This document shows, one piece after another, positions 26,053 to 34,515 of a stretch of 64,000 nucleotides of DNA. Both the position numbers and the translations under genes were made by a program. Position 1 is the first letter of the stretch, and the number at the start of each line of letters is the position of its first letter. Source of the stretch: Rhodocytophaga rosea (lineage in GTDB: Bacteria; Bacteroidota; Bacteroidia; Cytophagales; 172606-1); assembly GCF_010119975.1 (NCBI RefSeq), contig NZ_CP048222.1, forward strand, positions 8,904,501 through 8,968,500, in the 5' to 3' direction. The notes beneath the pieces are model-generated. The model had not been told where the DNA came from, did not search any database, and was given only the letters and a program-made list of their open reading frames with translations.

Positions 26053-26733
26053 ATGGAAACTGTAAAATACTGGTACCTGAAAAACCACAATCTCTTTTCA
26101 CAAATGAAGGAAAGCGATATTCAAACACTTTGTGTGATTACTGGTTTCAAAAAAGCCTTGAAAAATGAAGTCATCTATTTCACCCACGAACCCATCAGGC
26201 GCATTTATATACTAAAAAAAGGCATCCTGAAAATCGCTCTCATGGATGAAGCTGGCAACGAGCAAACCAAAGAAATTATTCACCAGGGAGACATTTTCGG
26301 AGAGATTACCCTCAATAAACACGCCCACCAGGAAACTGAATACGCCAAAGTCCTTTCAGATGAAGTAGTGATATGTTCCTTTACATTGGATGATTTTGAA
26401 CGTGTACTGGAGCAGAATCCCCTGATTTCTATTAAATTCTCCAAACAGGTAGGCGATAAACTCAAAATGCTCGAAAACCGTTATGCCAACCTTATTTTTA
26501 AAGATGTACGCACCCGCGTAGTAGAATATGTAAAGACCTTTGCCAAAGACAATGGCAAACTGGAAAATAACCACTGGGTAGTAAAAAACTACCTCACCCA
26601 TCAGGACTTAGCCAGCCTTACCGGCTCTACCAGGCAAACCGTAACTTCTATTCTTAACCAGCTGGAGAAAGAAAACAAGCTGGTCTACTCCCGCAGCAAA
26701 ATCACCATCCCCGATATAAATAACCTGCGGTAA
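26053..26733 (+). CDS. Crp/Fnr-family regulator
   Basis: The 226-residue protein has an N-terminal cyclic-nucleotide-binding-like beta barrel (GDIFGEITL is the characteristic phosphate-loop region) and a C-terminal winged helix with LTHQDLASLTGSTRQTVTSI, the recognition helix. No four-cysteine FeS cluster motif of true Fnr proteins is visible, so it may sense a different ligand. I chose the ATG at 26053; the 26026 start adds a hydrophobic extension. It is 86 bp upstream of the second YHS gene, and the palindrome TGTCG-N6-CGACA lies between them, so this protein is the best candidate to bind that site. Confidence 0.93.
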   Translation: METVKYWYLKNHNLFSQMKESDIQTLCVITGFKKALKNEVIYFTHEPIRRIYILKKGILKIALMDEAGNEQTKEIIHQGDIFGEITLNKHAHQETEYAKVLSDEVVICSFTLDDFERVLEQNPLISIKFSKQVGDKLKMLENRYANLIFKDVRTRVVEYVKTFAKDNGKLENNHWVVKNYLTHQDLASLTGSTRQTVTSILNQLEKENKLVYSRSKITIPDINNLR

Positions 26734-26754
26734 CAAAATAAATTTTCCCCCAAC

Positions 26755-26770
26755 TGTCGTTTACCCGACA
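26755..26770. promoter_or_regulatory. 16-bp palindromic operator, second copy
   Basis: TGTCGTTTACCCGACA, reversed, differs from the 23488 site at only 2 of 16 bases. It is centred 29.5 bp before the -7 octamer, the position expected of a class II Crp/Fnr activator. Confidence 0.8.
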
Positions 26771-26799
26771 TTGGCAGCCTTCAATGTTCTTTACCTTTG
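26771..26799 (+). promoter_or_regulatory. promoter of the second YHS operon
   Basis: TTGG (26771-26774) and TACCTTTG (26792-26799) with a 17-bp spacer match the Bacteroidota -33/-7 pattern. The -33 element abuts the palindrome. Confidence 0.75.
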
Positions 26800-26819
26800 A
26801 ATCAACAAAGCAAAGAACC

Positions 26820-27296
26820 ATGAAAAATCTACTCGTTTTACTTACTACCCTGACCGCCGTTGCAGGTATATTTCACCAGGCTTGGGCACAGAATGAAGGA
26901 TCAAGAAGACTCAAACATTACAACCTGGAGCAAACCCTCGCCATTGGCGGCTATGATCCGGTAGCCTATTTTACGCAGAATAAAGCCCTGGAAGGCAAAA
27001 AATCCAATACCTATACTTACCAGAATGTGACCTATTACTTTGCCAGCCCGACTAACCTGGAATCTTTCAAAAAAGAACCTGCCAGATATGAACCCCAATA
27101 CGGCGGCTGGTGTGCCTATGCCATGGGTGAAACCGGAGAAAAAGTGGAAATAGACCCAGAAACATTTAAAATACTCGATGGCAAGCTGTATTTATTTTAT
27201 AATAAGTTATTTACCAATACCTTGCCCAAATGGAACAAAGATGAGGCAAACCTGAAGAAAAAAGCCGATATCAGCTGGGCTAAACTCTACCAGTAA
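26820..27296 (+). CDS. exported YHS-domain protein (second copy)
   Basis: A 158-residue homologue of the 22993 gene, with the same signal-peptide plan and the motifs GGYDPVAYFTQ and PQYGGWCAYAMGE; the C-terminal LYLFYNK and the tryptophan-containing tail also match. The two are divergent enough not to be a recent duplication. The start at 26820 is supported by the signal peptide (MKNLLVLLTTLTAVAG). It opens a same-strand run of about ten genes. Promoter and operator lie directly upstream. It may carry or buffer metal in the periplasm, but this is an inference from the YHS family. Confidence 0.88.
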   Translation: MKNLLVLLTTLTAVAGIFHQAWAQNEGSRRLKHYNLEQTLAIGGYDPVAYFTQNKALEGKKSNTYTYQNVTYYFASPTNLESFKKEPARYEPQYGGWCAYAMGETGEKVEIDPETFKILDGKLYLFYNKLFTNTLPKWNKDEANLKKKADISWAKLYQ

Positions 27297-27314
27297 ACCA
27301 TATCCTCCATAGCC

Positions 27315-27740
27315 ATGAGAAAAAAATATATATTTCTATTGCTGGCAGGAATACTGATGCTGGCAGCTTGTAAACAAGATGAACCCGCCCCTGTAGTGGA
27401 AATGCTGGACCTGGGCAATGATACTCTACAGCTTACCGGTATGTTTCAGCAGGAAGTGCATGCTACCAGCGGAACCGTAAAGATGTTGCGCCGTGAAAAT
27501 GACCAGCTCCTGGTACTGGAAAACTTTAAAACAGATTATGGACCTTCTTTATATGTATATCTTTCCAAAGACAGAGGGTTTACACAAAGCCTTAACCTGG
27601 GTTTATTAAAATCCACCTCCGGCACCTTCAGCTATGAGGTAGCTGCCACAGTAGATACCAGAGAATACCCTTATGTGCTTATCTGGTGCCGGCAGTTTGC
27701 CGTTCTGTTTGGTTCTGCCAGGCTTGAAACACCTCAATAA
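27315..27740 (+). CDS. lipoprotein with a DM13 domain
   Basis: The 141-residue protein has a signal peptide and lipobox LAAC (C19), then a single DM13 domain: GMFQQEVHATSGTVKM, YGPSLYVYLSKD and YVLIWCRQFAVLFGSA. The Cys in IWC is the conserved cysteine of the domain. DM13 occurs beside DOMON and cytochrome domains in animals and bacteria and was proposed to take part in electron transfer; that role has not been settled. It is 18 bp after the YHS gene and certainly in the same transcript. The neighbourhood (YHS, DoxX, YceI) favours a membrane or periplasmic redox function. Confidence 0.85.
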   Translation: MRKKYIFLLLAGILMLAACKQDEPAPVVEMLDLGNDTLQLTGMFQQEVHATSGTVKMLRRENDQLLVLENFKTDYGPSLYVYLSKDRGFTQSLNLGLLKSTSGTFSYEVAATVDTREYPYVLIWCRQFAVLFGSARLETPQ

Positions 27741-27785
27741 ATACTGCTTCTATACATATCCTTCCACCCTCTACCACCCAAAATC

Positions 27786-28181
27786 ATGAAAAAAACAACC
27801 CTGTATCTTTCCTGGGCATTACAAATACTCTGTGCCATTATTCTGCTGCAAACACTGTTTTTTAAATTCAGTGGCGCTGAAGAATCGGTGTATATTTTCG
27901 ATAAGGTAGGGCTGGGCGCAGTAGGCCGCATCGGCACCGGGATTGCAGAAATGTTTACATCCATTCTGCTTCTGATTCCTGCAACAGCCTGGCTGGGCGC
28001 TATCCTGGGTATTGGCCTGATGGCTGGAGCCATTATGTCTCACCTGACTATACTGGGCATTGAGGTCATGGGCGACGGCGGATACCTATTTGCTCTGGGC
28101 CTTATTGTGCTGCTTGGTTGTGTAACGGTGCTGTATACCCGTCGCAAACAAATACCTGTATTGGGTGCCCGGCTGAAATAA
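27786..28181 (+). CDS. DoxX-like membrane protein
   Basis: A 131-residue inner-membrane protein with four hydrophobic helices, the layout of the DoxX/DoxD-like family. Members include quinone-linked oxidoreductase subunits in archaea and the SodA-linked DoxX of mycobacteria. Motifs supporting the family are the first helix with LLQTLFFKFSG and GRIGTGIAE, which match the family pattern. It follows the DM13 gene by 45 bp, giving a compact YHS-DM13-DoxX trio. Confidence 0.75.
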   Translation: MKKTTLYLSWALQILCAIILLQTLFFKFSGAEESVYIFDKVGLGAVGRIGTGIAEMFTSILLLIPATAWLGAILGIGLMAGAIMSHLTILGIEVMGDGGYLFALGLIVLLGCVTVLYTRRKQIPVLGARLK

Positions 28182-28363
28182 ACAATTGCCCGGTTGATGT
28201 ATCAATTAAGAGTTTAGCCATTCGTTTTTAGCGAGTAGCCTGTAGCTAGATATCTGGAAAGCAATAAAATAAGCCAGCAAAAACACCTCAATACTTCTGC
28301 TCAAAACTTAAAACAGCCGGCCTGCGACGCTTCCCAGTATGTTCCTCCCACAACCACCTCTTT

Positions 28364-29107
28364 ATGAAAAACATAGTTAGTTGTATATTGTTCATTTTCC
28401 AGCTGCCCCTTGCAGTATATGCACAAAAAGACTTTGTTGCCTACCAGTGTTTCTCTCATCTGGAACTGGCTTTGTCTACAAGAGGCGGACAAGCGGCAGT
28501 GGCATTATCCGGGGCAAAACTCTATGGACTGGGGCAGAAAAAGCGTTTTAAAGCCGGCTTTGGTCTGCGGTTTACTTCCTACTTTGGCAACAATCAAGAC
28601 TTTGTAACAGCTCCTGCCCGGCTTACCAGCGGCAAAACCGGACCTACGGTTATCTTTACTGAAGACATCCCGGCAAACTTCGACACTCTTTTTCTGTCCA
28701 ATTCCCAGATTAACTTTCTGAATGCCGCTATCTTTCTGCAATATAGTATTTTGCCCCACCTGGACGTAGGGTTTAATATTGATGCCATTGGCTTTAGTAT
28801 TGGCCAGGAACAAACCGGCACCTTTATGGCCTTGCAGAGTGACGAAGCCTCGCTGCATAACACCCGTCAAAGCGCCAGACCTACTTCTTTCAACCTGCTG
28901 CTCTCTTCAGATAACGACATTGGAAGCCTGAATTCAGAGTTTTTTCTGCGATACTGGATAAAACCTGCCTGGGGAATAAAGATAGGTTATACTTTCCTGT
29001 TTGCCGAATATACCACCAGCCGGGAACTGACGTATACCAATGACCGCTTCCGCAACAAAGCTGGCATGTTTATGCTTGGATTCACCTATGCACCTTTTAA
29101 AAAATAA
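28364..29107 (+). CDS. exported protein, possible outer-membrane beta-barrel
   Basis: The 247-residue protein starts with a signal peptide ending in VYAQ and continues with alternating polar and hydrophobic residues and aromatic strand ends (FKAGFGLRFTSYFGN, AIFLQYSILPHLDVGF). The final strand MFMLGFTYAPF and the F near the C-terminus fit outer-membrane barrels. No family is recognised. It lies 182 bp after the DoxX gene and 5 bp before the YceI gene, so it may lead a second transcript or belong to the first. Confidence 0.7.
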   Translation: MKNIVSCILFIFQLPLAVYAQKDFVAYQCFSHLELALSTRGGQAAVALSGAKLYGLGQKKRFKAGFGLRFTSYFGNNQDFVTAPARLTSGKTGPTVIFTEDIPANFDTLFLSNSQINFLNAAIFLQYSILPHLDVGFNIDAIGFSIGQEQTGTFMALQSDEASLHNTRQSARPTSFNLLLSSDNDIGSLNSEFFLRYWIKPAWGIKIGYTFLFAEYTTSRELTYTNDRFRNKAGMFMLGFTYAPFKK

Positions 29108-29112
29108 GCCTT

Positions 29113-29661
29113 TTGACATATTCCCCTAACTATATCCGGTATTTGAGTATTGCAGCCATCCTGTTGGTGCTCACTGCCTTCATAAGGGTGAACTGGAAGT
29201 TGAAGCATTCGACTGTTACTTTTAAAATAAAACATGCCGGATTGCTGGTAAACGGCTCATTAGCTAGCACGCAAGCCAATATAAATTTTGATCCGGCTAA
29301 TCTGGCACAAAGTACCATTGTTGCCTCTGTGGAGACAAACACTATTGAAACAGGTATTGCTTTGCGAAACAAGCACCTTCGAAAAGAACAATATTTACAC
29401 GTAGACAAATTTCCCAGGATCACCATGCGTTCCACGAGGATGGAGAAAACGGGCTCACAGGATTATCTTGCCTATTTTGATCTGACCATTAAAGGAACAA
29501 CAAAAAATATTCAGGTACCTTTTAGGTTTGTAGAAAATGCCTGTGGCGGAGATTTTAAAGCAGAATTCAGCCTTAACCGGCTGGATTATAAAGTACGCGA
29601 ATCCAGCTGGCTGATGGACAACGAAGTACAAGTTTTTATTCAATTAAATGTAACCCGCTAA
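29113..29661 (+). CDS. YceI-family protein
   Basis: A 182-residue secreted lipocalin-like protein: WKLKHSTVTFKIKHAG, then VETNTIETGIALRNKHLR and a closing SWLMDNEVQVFI are the YceI signatures. Family members bind amphiphiles such as polyisoprenoid quinones in the periplasm. The start codon appears to be TTG at 29113, because no ATG lies before the signal-like hydrophobic segment; an internal start would remove it. Its stop overlaps the DinB start (TAATG), so the two are translationally coupled. Confidence 0.85.
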   Translation: MTYSPNYIRYLSIAAILLVLTAFIRVNWKLKHSTVTFKIKHAGLLVNGSLASTQANINFDPANLAQSTIVASVETNTIETGIALRNKHLRKEQYLHVDKFPRITMRSTRMEKTGSQDYLAYFDLTIKGTTKNIQVPFRFVENACGGDFKAEFSLNRLDYKVRESSWLMDNEVQVFIQLNVTR

Positions 29662-30173
29662 TGCCCTCAACTTTACAGCAACACACCGTAAGTACCCTTC
29701 ATCAATTGATTGATTTGCTTTTGCAGCTCGACTCTCTTACTTACGCACAGCCGCTGCCCATATTATCGGGCGGTTCTCTGAGCGGGCATGTGCGCCATAT
29801 TGCAGAATTTTACCTCTGCCTGTTTCAGGGTCTGCAAAATGGACAGGTAGATTACGATGCCCGCAAGCGTAATCGTTTACTGGAAACCGATAACCTGTTT
29901 GCTATACAAACCCTGCAAGAAATTATAAGGAATGTAGAAGAAATAGAGGAAGATAAATTGCTGTACCTGAAAGCCGCTTATATGGCTGAAGGGTCCTTGC
30001 TGGTGCAAACCACACTCTACCGGGAGTTGATTTATAACCTGGAACATTGCATTCATCACCTAGCCACGATCCGCATTGGAGTAAGTGCCTTAACAGACCA
30101 GTATTCTATACCGCACAACTTCGGTGTAGCTCCCTCCACCATCCAACACCGGCAATCCACATGTGCACAGTAA
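29661..30173 (+). CDS. DinB-like four-helix protein
   Basis: A 170-residue soluble helical protein of the DinB/YfiT superfamily, in which three histidines typically bind a metal. Here H in SLSGHVRHIAEF and in ELIYNLEHCIHHL are at the expected positions. Relatives include bacillithiol and mycothiol S-transferases, but the substrate cannot be told. The gene overlaps its neighbours at both ends (start with YceI, stop with the NRDE gene), so all three are made together. Confidence 0.7.
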   Translation: MPSTLQQHTVSTLHQLIDLLLQLDSLTYAQPLPILSGGSLSGHVRHIAEFYLCLFQGLQNGQVDYDARKRNRLLETDNLFAIQTLQEIIRNVEEIEEDKLLYLKAAYMAEGSLLVQTTLYRELIYNLEHCIHHLATIRIGVSALTDQYSIPHNFGVAPSTIQHRQSTCAQ

Positions 30174-30880
30174 CTTTTATTCCAGAAGGCAAGCAGGGCT
30201 TTATTTTAACCTCTAACCGCGACGAAAAACTTACCAGGCCCCTGTCAGAGCCACCCCGCAGGTACCACCTGGATTCGGGCATTGTGGTGTTTCCCAAAGA
30301 CCCGCAGGCAAACGGCACCTGGATAGCCATGGGCAGCAGGAAAATAAGTTTATGTTTGCTCAACGGGGCTTTCTCCAATCATGTAAGCAGGCCTCCTTAC
30401 CGCCGTAGCCGTGGACTGGTGCTACTGGATTTTTTTGACTACACCTCAGCTACTGGGTTTATTTCTACTTACGATTTTGAAGGAATTGAGCCTTTCACAT
30501 TGCTTGTACTGCAAACCCAGGAAAAGCTTTCGTTGGTAGAAATCCGGTGGGATGGCACACATATTCACCTGATGCCAAAAGATGCTGCAAAACCGCAAAT
30601 ATGGTCTTCGGCTACTTTGTATGCTCCCTCGGTGTGTGTGCAACGGGAGCTGTGGTTTACCCGGTTTCTGGCTATGCAGGACCAACAGGCAGAGGCAGAT
30701 ATTATGCACTTTCACCGCTTTGCCGGCATAGACGATAGCCACAATGCCTTATGTATGCAGCGCGGCAACGAAATACAAACCGTGAGTATTACGTCTATCC
30801 GGGCCAATGATGCCGGAGAGCAGGTAATGACCTATCATGATCTGGTGCGGGAAACCAGGCAGTCTTACCGCATTTTCTGA
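30161..30880 (+). CDS. NRDE/TANGO2-family protein
   Basis: The 239-residue product begins MCTVTF and has the family motif LTSNRDEK at residues about 19-26. That N-terminal Cys and the NRDE motif resemble an N-terminal nucleophile hydrolase active site. TANGO2 homologues have been linked to heme handling and lipid homeostasis in eukaryotes, and the bacterial HtpA/NRDE group is related. The ATG at 30161 exposes the second-residue Cys and is preferred over the longer frame from 30047, which only duplicates the DinB C-terminus. The gene overlaps the DinB gene by 13 bp. Confidence 0.85.
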   Translation: MCTVTFIPEGKQGFILTSNRDEKLTRPLSEPPRRYHLDSGIVVFPKDPQANGTWIAMGSRKISLCLLNGAFSNHVSRPPYRRSRGLVLLDFFDYTSATGFISTYDFEGIEPFTLLVLQTQEKLSLVEIRWDGTHIHLMPKDAAKPQIWSSATLYAPSVCVQRELWFTRFLAMQDQQAEADIMHFHRFAGIDDSHNALCMQRGNEIQTVSITSIRANDAGEQVMTYHDLVRETRQSYRIF

Positions 30881-30924
30881 GAAACAGCCTCCTCTTTTAT
30901 ATACAATCTATTTTATTGCCCAAT

Positions 30925-31974
30925 ATGAATTCTGTAAAGTATTTGAACCTTTGGACCAGGCTGATCAACTGGGAATACTGGCCCTTTGAAGTAGTATATT
31001 TCCCGATCTTCTTCTACTGGTTATGGTTGTCTGTGAAAGCCCGGTCCTTTTTTTTCTTTTCTGCGGCCAATCCCTCTATAGAATCAGGTGGTATGCTGGG
31101 CGAGTCTAAATACGGAATATTAAAGAGCTTGCCGGAAGAGTTTATCCCTAAAACGCTCTTCATAAAAACACCTGCGGATATAGATGCTATTCTAAAAAAA
31201 ATACAGGCCGCAGGCATCACCTTTCCGCTGATCGCCAAACCAGATGTAGGGGAGCGGGGCTGGAAAGTAGAAAAAATCCATAACCGGCAGGAACTGGAAG
31301 TCTATATACAGCAAATGCGGGTACCCTTTCTGATTCAGGAATATGTAGCCTATGAGATTGAACTAGGCGTGTTTTACTACCGCTTCCCTTCCCAGACAAA
31401 AGGCCGTATTTCTTCTGTTGTAGTGAAAGAATTTCTCACCCTTACAGGAAACGGAAAATCTTCACTGCAGAAGTTGATACTCAATCACCAGCGGGCAAGG
31501 CTCCAATATGAGGTATTGGCAGAAAAGTATCAGGTGTTGATGAAAGAAGTGTTGGCGGATGGCAACAAAATCACCTTGGTCTATATTGGGAACCATTGCC
31601 GCGGAACCAAGTTTGTGGATGGAAATTATCTAATTAACGAAAGCCTGGTTAGTGTATTCGACAACATCAGCTGTTCTGTGCCTGGCTTTTATTATGGCCG
31701 CTACGATATCCGCTGCCGGAGCCTGGAGGAACTATACCAAGGCAAAAGAATAAAAATCTTAGAACTGAATGGTGCAGGTGCTGAACCAGGGCATATTTAC
31801 GACCCCAAGTTTCCGTTCCTTCAGGCATACAAAGTGCTGTTTGATCACTGGAACGTATTGTATCAGATCAGCAAGGCTAATTATGAGAAGGGCATCGCCT
31901 ATATGAGTGCTCGGGAAGCCTGGCAAACGGTGAGCAAACTCCGAAACTACCGCAAACAGATGAAAGAAGCATGA
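30925..31974 (+). CDS. ATP-grasp-domain protein with N-terminal hydrophobic segment
   Basis: This is a 349-residue protein. An aromatic hydrophobic stretch (about residues 20-45, WPFEVVYFPIFFYWLWL) may anchor it to the membrane. It is followed by an ATP-grasp fold: FPLIAKPDVGERGW (phosphate-loop region), FLIQEYVAYEIELGV and ILELNGAGAEPGHIY, the metal-binding acidic and Asn residues. ATP-grasp enzymes join a carboxylate to an amine or thiol. No partner substrate is evident. Starting at ATG 30925 is preferred over the TTG at 30916. The gene is followed by a LysE-type exporter, so a ligase-plus-exporter pair for a small amide is conceivable but unproven. Confidence 0.8.
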   Translation: MNSVKYLNLWTRLINWEYWPFEVVYFPIFFYWLWLSVKARSFFFFSAANPSIESGGMLGESKYGILKSLPEEFIPKTLFIKTPADIDAILKKIQAAGITFPLIAKPDVGERGWKVEKIHNRQELEVYIQQMRVPFLIQEYVAYEIELGVFYYRFPSQTKGRISSVVVKEFLTLTGNGKSSLQKLILNHQRARLQYEVLAEKYQVLMKEVLADGNKITLVYIGNHCRGTKFVDGNYLINESLVSVFDNISCSVPGFYYGRYDIRCRSLEELYQGKRIKILELNGAGAEPGHIYDPKFPFLQAYKVLFDHWNVLYQISKANYEKGIAYMSAREAWQTVSKLRNYRKQMKEA

Positions 31975-31990
31975 AACAAGTTTTCCAATT

Positions 31991-32602
31991 ATGAACCATT
32001 TAATACTTAATTTTATGGCCGGTGCTCTGGTGAGCTTTTTGGGTTCCCTGCCAGTAGGTATCCTTAACTTAACCATTATGCAGATATCCCTGCAAAAAGG
32101 GCTCAAAGGAGCTTTGCTTTTTGCTTTGGCCTGTGCCATCATAGAACTGGGATACAGCTACATAGCTGTACGCATGAGTGGGGCACTGGTGGACTTTGCC
32201 ATGTACAAAAACCCAATTCGATTTTTTTCTATTGCCTTATTTCTGGTAGCAGGCATTGGCTACCTGCGTAAAAAACCTTCCGGACAAGTGGTGCAATATA
32301 GCCTGGGGCCTTTTTCTTTAGGAATTGTACTTAGTATCCTCAATGTAATGGCTATTCCTTTCTGGCTGGTATATACGGCTGTATTATCGGCTTCCCAATG
32401 GATTGCTGTTGACGCTGCAATAGAGATAGCCTGGTTTGTAACAGGCATCTCCCTAGGAACCCTACTGGGTTTAATGACTTTTGCCCTGTTAAGCCGGCGC
32501 ATACATAAGCAGTTTTCGCTGCAAAGCAGCCTGGTTAACAAAGTGGTAGGCTTAATACTGATTGGCTCCTCCCTGCTGGAACTAATACACCTAGTAAACT
32601 AA
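31991..32602 (+). CDS. LysE-family exporter
   Basis: A 203-residue inner-membrane protein with six hydrophobic helices. GSLPVGILNLTIMQISLQKG near the N-terminus is the family signature. LysE/RhtB proteins export amino acids and related small molecules. It follows the ATP-grasp gene by 16 bp and precedes the hydrolase gene by 23 bp, so it is cotranscribed with both. Substrate is unknown. Confidence 0.85.
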   Translation: MNHLILNFMAGALVSFLGSLPVGILNLTIMQISLQKGLKGALLFALACAIIELGYSYIAVRMSGALVDFAMYKNPIRFFSIALFLVAGIGYLRKKPSGQVVQYSLGPFSLGIVLSILNVMAIPFWLVYTAVLSASQWIAVDAAIEIAWFVTGISLGTLLGLMTFALLSRRIHKQFSLQSSLVNKVVGLILIGSSLLELIHLVN

Positions 32603-32625
32603 CCTAACAAATTCAATTCATCACT

Positions 32626-33498
32626 ATGCATCATCCTAAGCCTGCTTACATCAAATGGTTTTCAGGCACCGGTATCCTGCTGCTTCTGGCGCTGTTGCCC
32701 AGGTGTATGAGCCTGCATATGTCTGATAAGAAGGTAGCAGAATACTTTAAGGATGCACCCGCTAAACCTTCCTTTTACGAATATACGCTCAATAACCACC
32801 GCATACATTACGCAGCTATGGGTGCTGATACACTGCCTATGGTGGTGTTTGTTCATGGTTCACCTGGTTCCTGGGATGCTTTTATCTCCTTTTTTAAAGA
32901 TACCACTCTTTACAAAACAGCAAGAATAGTATCGGTAGACAGGCCTGGATTTGGAAAATCGGGGTATGGCAAGGTAGAAAAATCCCTGCAAGCGCAAGCG
33001 GCCTTACTCATGCCTATTTTACAAACTAGCAGATCTACCACTCAACCTCTGTTGGTGGGCCATTCTCTGGGAGGCCCGGTAGTCAGCCGCATGGCGATGG
33101 ATTATCCCCATCTGGTAGGTGGCTTAATACTGGTGGCTCCTTCCATTGACCCGGAACTGGAAAGATGGGAATGGTACAGGCATTTGGGCAAATTTTTCTT
33201 GTTCAGGGCCATTATTCCCAAAGAACTTGACGTAAGCAACCAGGAAATTTTACCTTTAAAAAAGGAACTCGCCAGCATGCTGCCGATGTGGGCAACAATC
33301 CAGGTTCCGGTAACTGTTATTCAAGGGGAAGAAGATAAGCTGGTGCCTCCTGGCAATGCCACATTTGCCAGAAAAATGCTTGTAAATGCTCCTACACAGG
33401 TGTGGATGATACTTGATATGAACCATTTTATCCCCTGGAGCCGCCCAGACCTGATTACTCAGGCCATACTTGAATGGATGCATAGCCATGATAAATGA
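32626..33498 (+). CDS. alpha/beta hydrolase with N-terminal signal or anchor
   Basis: The 290-residue protein starts with a hydrophobic segment (about residues 12-28, ending PRC), so it is probably exported or anchored. It then shows an alpha/beta hydrolase with oxyanion segment VFVHGSPGSWDAF, nucleophile elbow GHSLGG (S147), acid in GEEDKLVP and a His in DMNHFIPW. It appears to close the long same-strand transcript. The frame is intact. The substrate cannot be read. Confidence 0.85.
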   Translation: MHHPKPAYIKWFSGTGILLLLALLPRCMSLHMSDKKVAEYFKDAPAKPSFYEYTLNNHRIHYAAMGADTLPMVVFVHGSPGSWDAFISFFKDTTLYKTARIVSVDRPGFGKSGYGKVEKSLQAQAALLMPILQTSRSTTQPLLVGHSLGGPVVSRMAMDYPHLVGGLILVAPSIDPELERWEWYRHLGKFFLFRAIIPKELDVSNQEILPLKKELASMLPMWATIQVPVTVIQGEEDKLVPPGNATFARKMLVNAPTQVWMILDMNHFIPWSRPDLITQAILEWMHSHDK

Positions 33499-33952
33499 TG
33501 AAACTATTGATGAGGAAAGTATATTTTAATTTACTCTTAGTTGATGTACTTGCATCATCTACTAGAGGGTCTTGGCCTGATATAGCTTATCAAAGTTGCA
33601 TATATTTTAATCCCCTCTAAAAAAAGTACAAGAGGGGATAATTGGTATACCCTAATTTTACTTCAAAAATTTTCTTTCCCTTCTTGTCTAAATATGAAGT
33701 TTCGAGAAAGGGGAAGTTAATGAAACTATATATTTATACTATTGGATGTTTGTCCACTTATATTATATCTGACAAGGTACAGGATAACTACAGGAAAACT
33801 TTTGCTACAGGAAAGCTGTGATGGTTTATCTACTTTTGTTACTTTTATCAAAAGTAACAACCATTAACTTACTAAGCTGTAGGAATGAGAAAAATAGAGC
33901 CTATTGCTTAACATAAAATAGAACATTCATAAATTAAAAAGAATTTTATAAA
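33499..33952. other. intergenic region with a partial family B repeat
   Basis: No gene is supported. The family B copy at 33698-33727 starts with AGTTTCGAGAAAGGGGAAGT and ends TGAAACT, so the central core has been shortened. ACTTTTG repeats near 33840 are of no evident meaning. Confidence 0.5.
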
Positions 33953-34435
33953 ATGCCTTCTCCAATCACCGCCCATATTACTTCTCTCTTCACTCAATCT
34001 CCGTTTAACTGGCAACAATGCCTCTCCGATATTATTGCCGCCTTTGATTGCACAACCGGAACCATTCACATTCTGGATGCAGAAACAAATCTATTAAAGT
34101 TGCAGGCTCAACAGGGATTACCTAATTTTTTACTTCCTAAAATGACAGAGATTCCTATAGGAAAAGGAATGGCCGGTATTGCCGCCCAACGCCTCAAGCC
34201 TGTAGAGATGTGTAACCTGCAGACGGATGATTCGGGAGTGGCACGACCTGCCGCTAAAGAAACCAAGGTAGAGGGTTCAATTGCTGTTCCCATGTTGCTG
34301 GATGGGGAGTTGTATGGTACACTTGGGATTGCAAAGCCTGTTCCTTATAATTTTACAGAAGAGCAAGTGAGCGACCTGATGGAAATTGGGGCAGAGATGA
34401 GTCGTTTTATTCGCTCCCATTCCCTCCAACCTTGA
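33953..34435 (+). CDS. GAF-domain protein
   Basis: A 160-residue cytoplasmic protein consisting of one GAF domain. It resembles free-standing GAF proteins such as methionine-R-sulfoxide reductase relatives and small ligand sensors. CTTGTIHILDAE and GKGMAGIAAQ are recognisable GAF features. No cysteines of fRMsr type are seen in the right positions, so a sensing role is more likely than reductase activity. It is a single gene, with the segment IRSHSLQP at the end. Confidence 0.8.
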   Translation: MPSPITAHITSLFTQSPFNWQQCLSDIIAAFDCTTGTIHILDAETNLLKLQAQQGLPNFLLPKMTEIPIGKGMAGIAAQRLKPVEMCNLQTDDSGVARPAAKETKVEGSIAVPMLLDGELYGTLGIAKPVPYNFTEEQVSDLMEIGAEMSRFIRSHSLQP

Positions 34436-34515
34436 TAATATTCACAGGATAAGTAAATAGTTCTTGTTGGTATATAGCTTACCTATATGTATTATAACTA
34501 AGTCTGACTCTGTTA

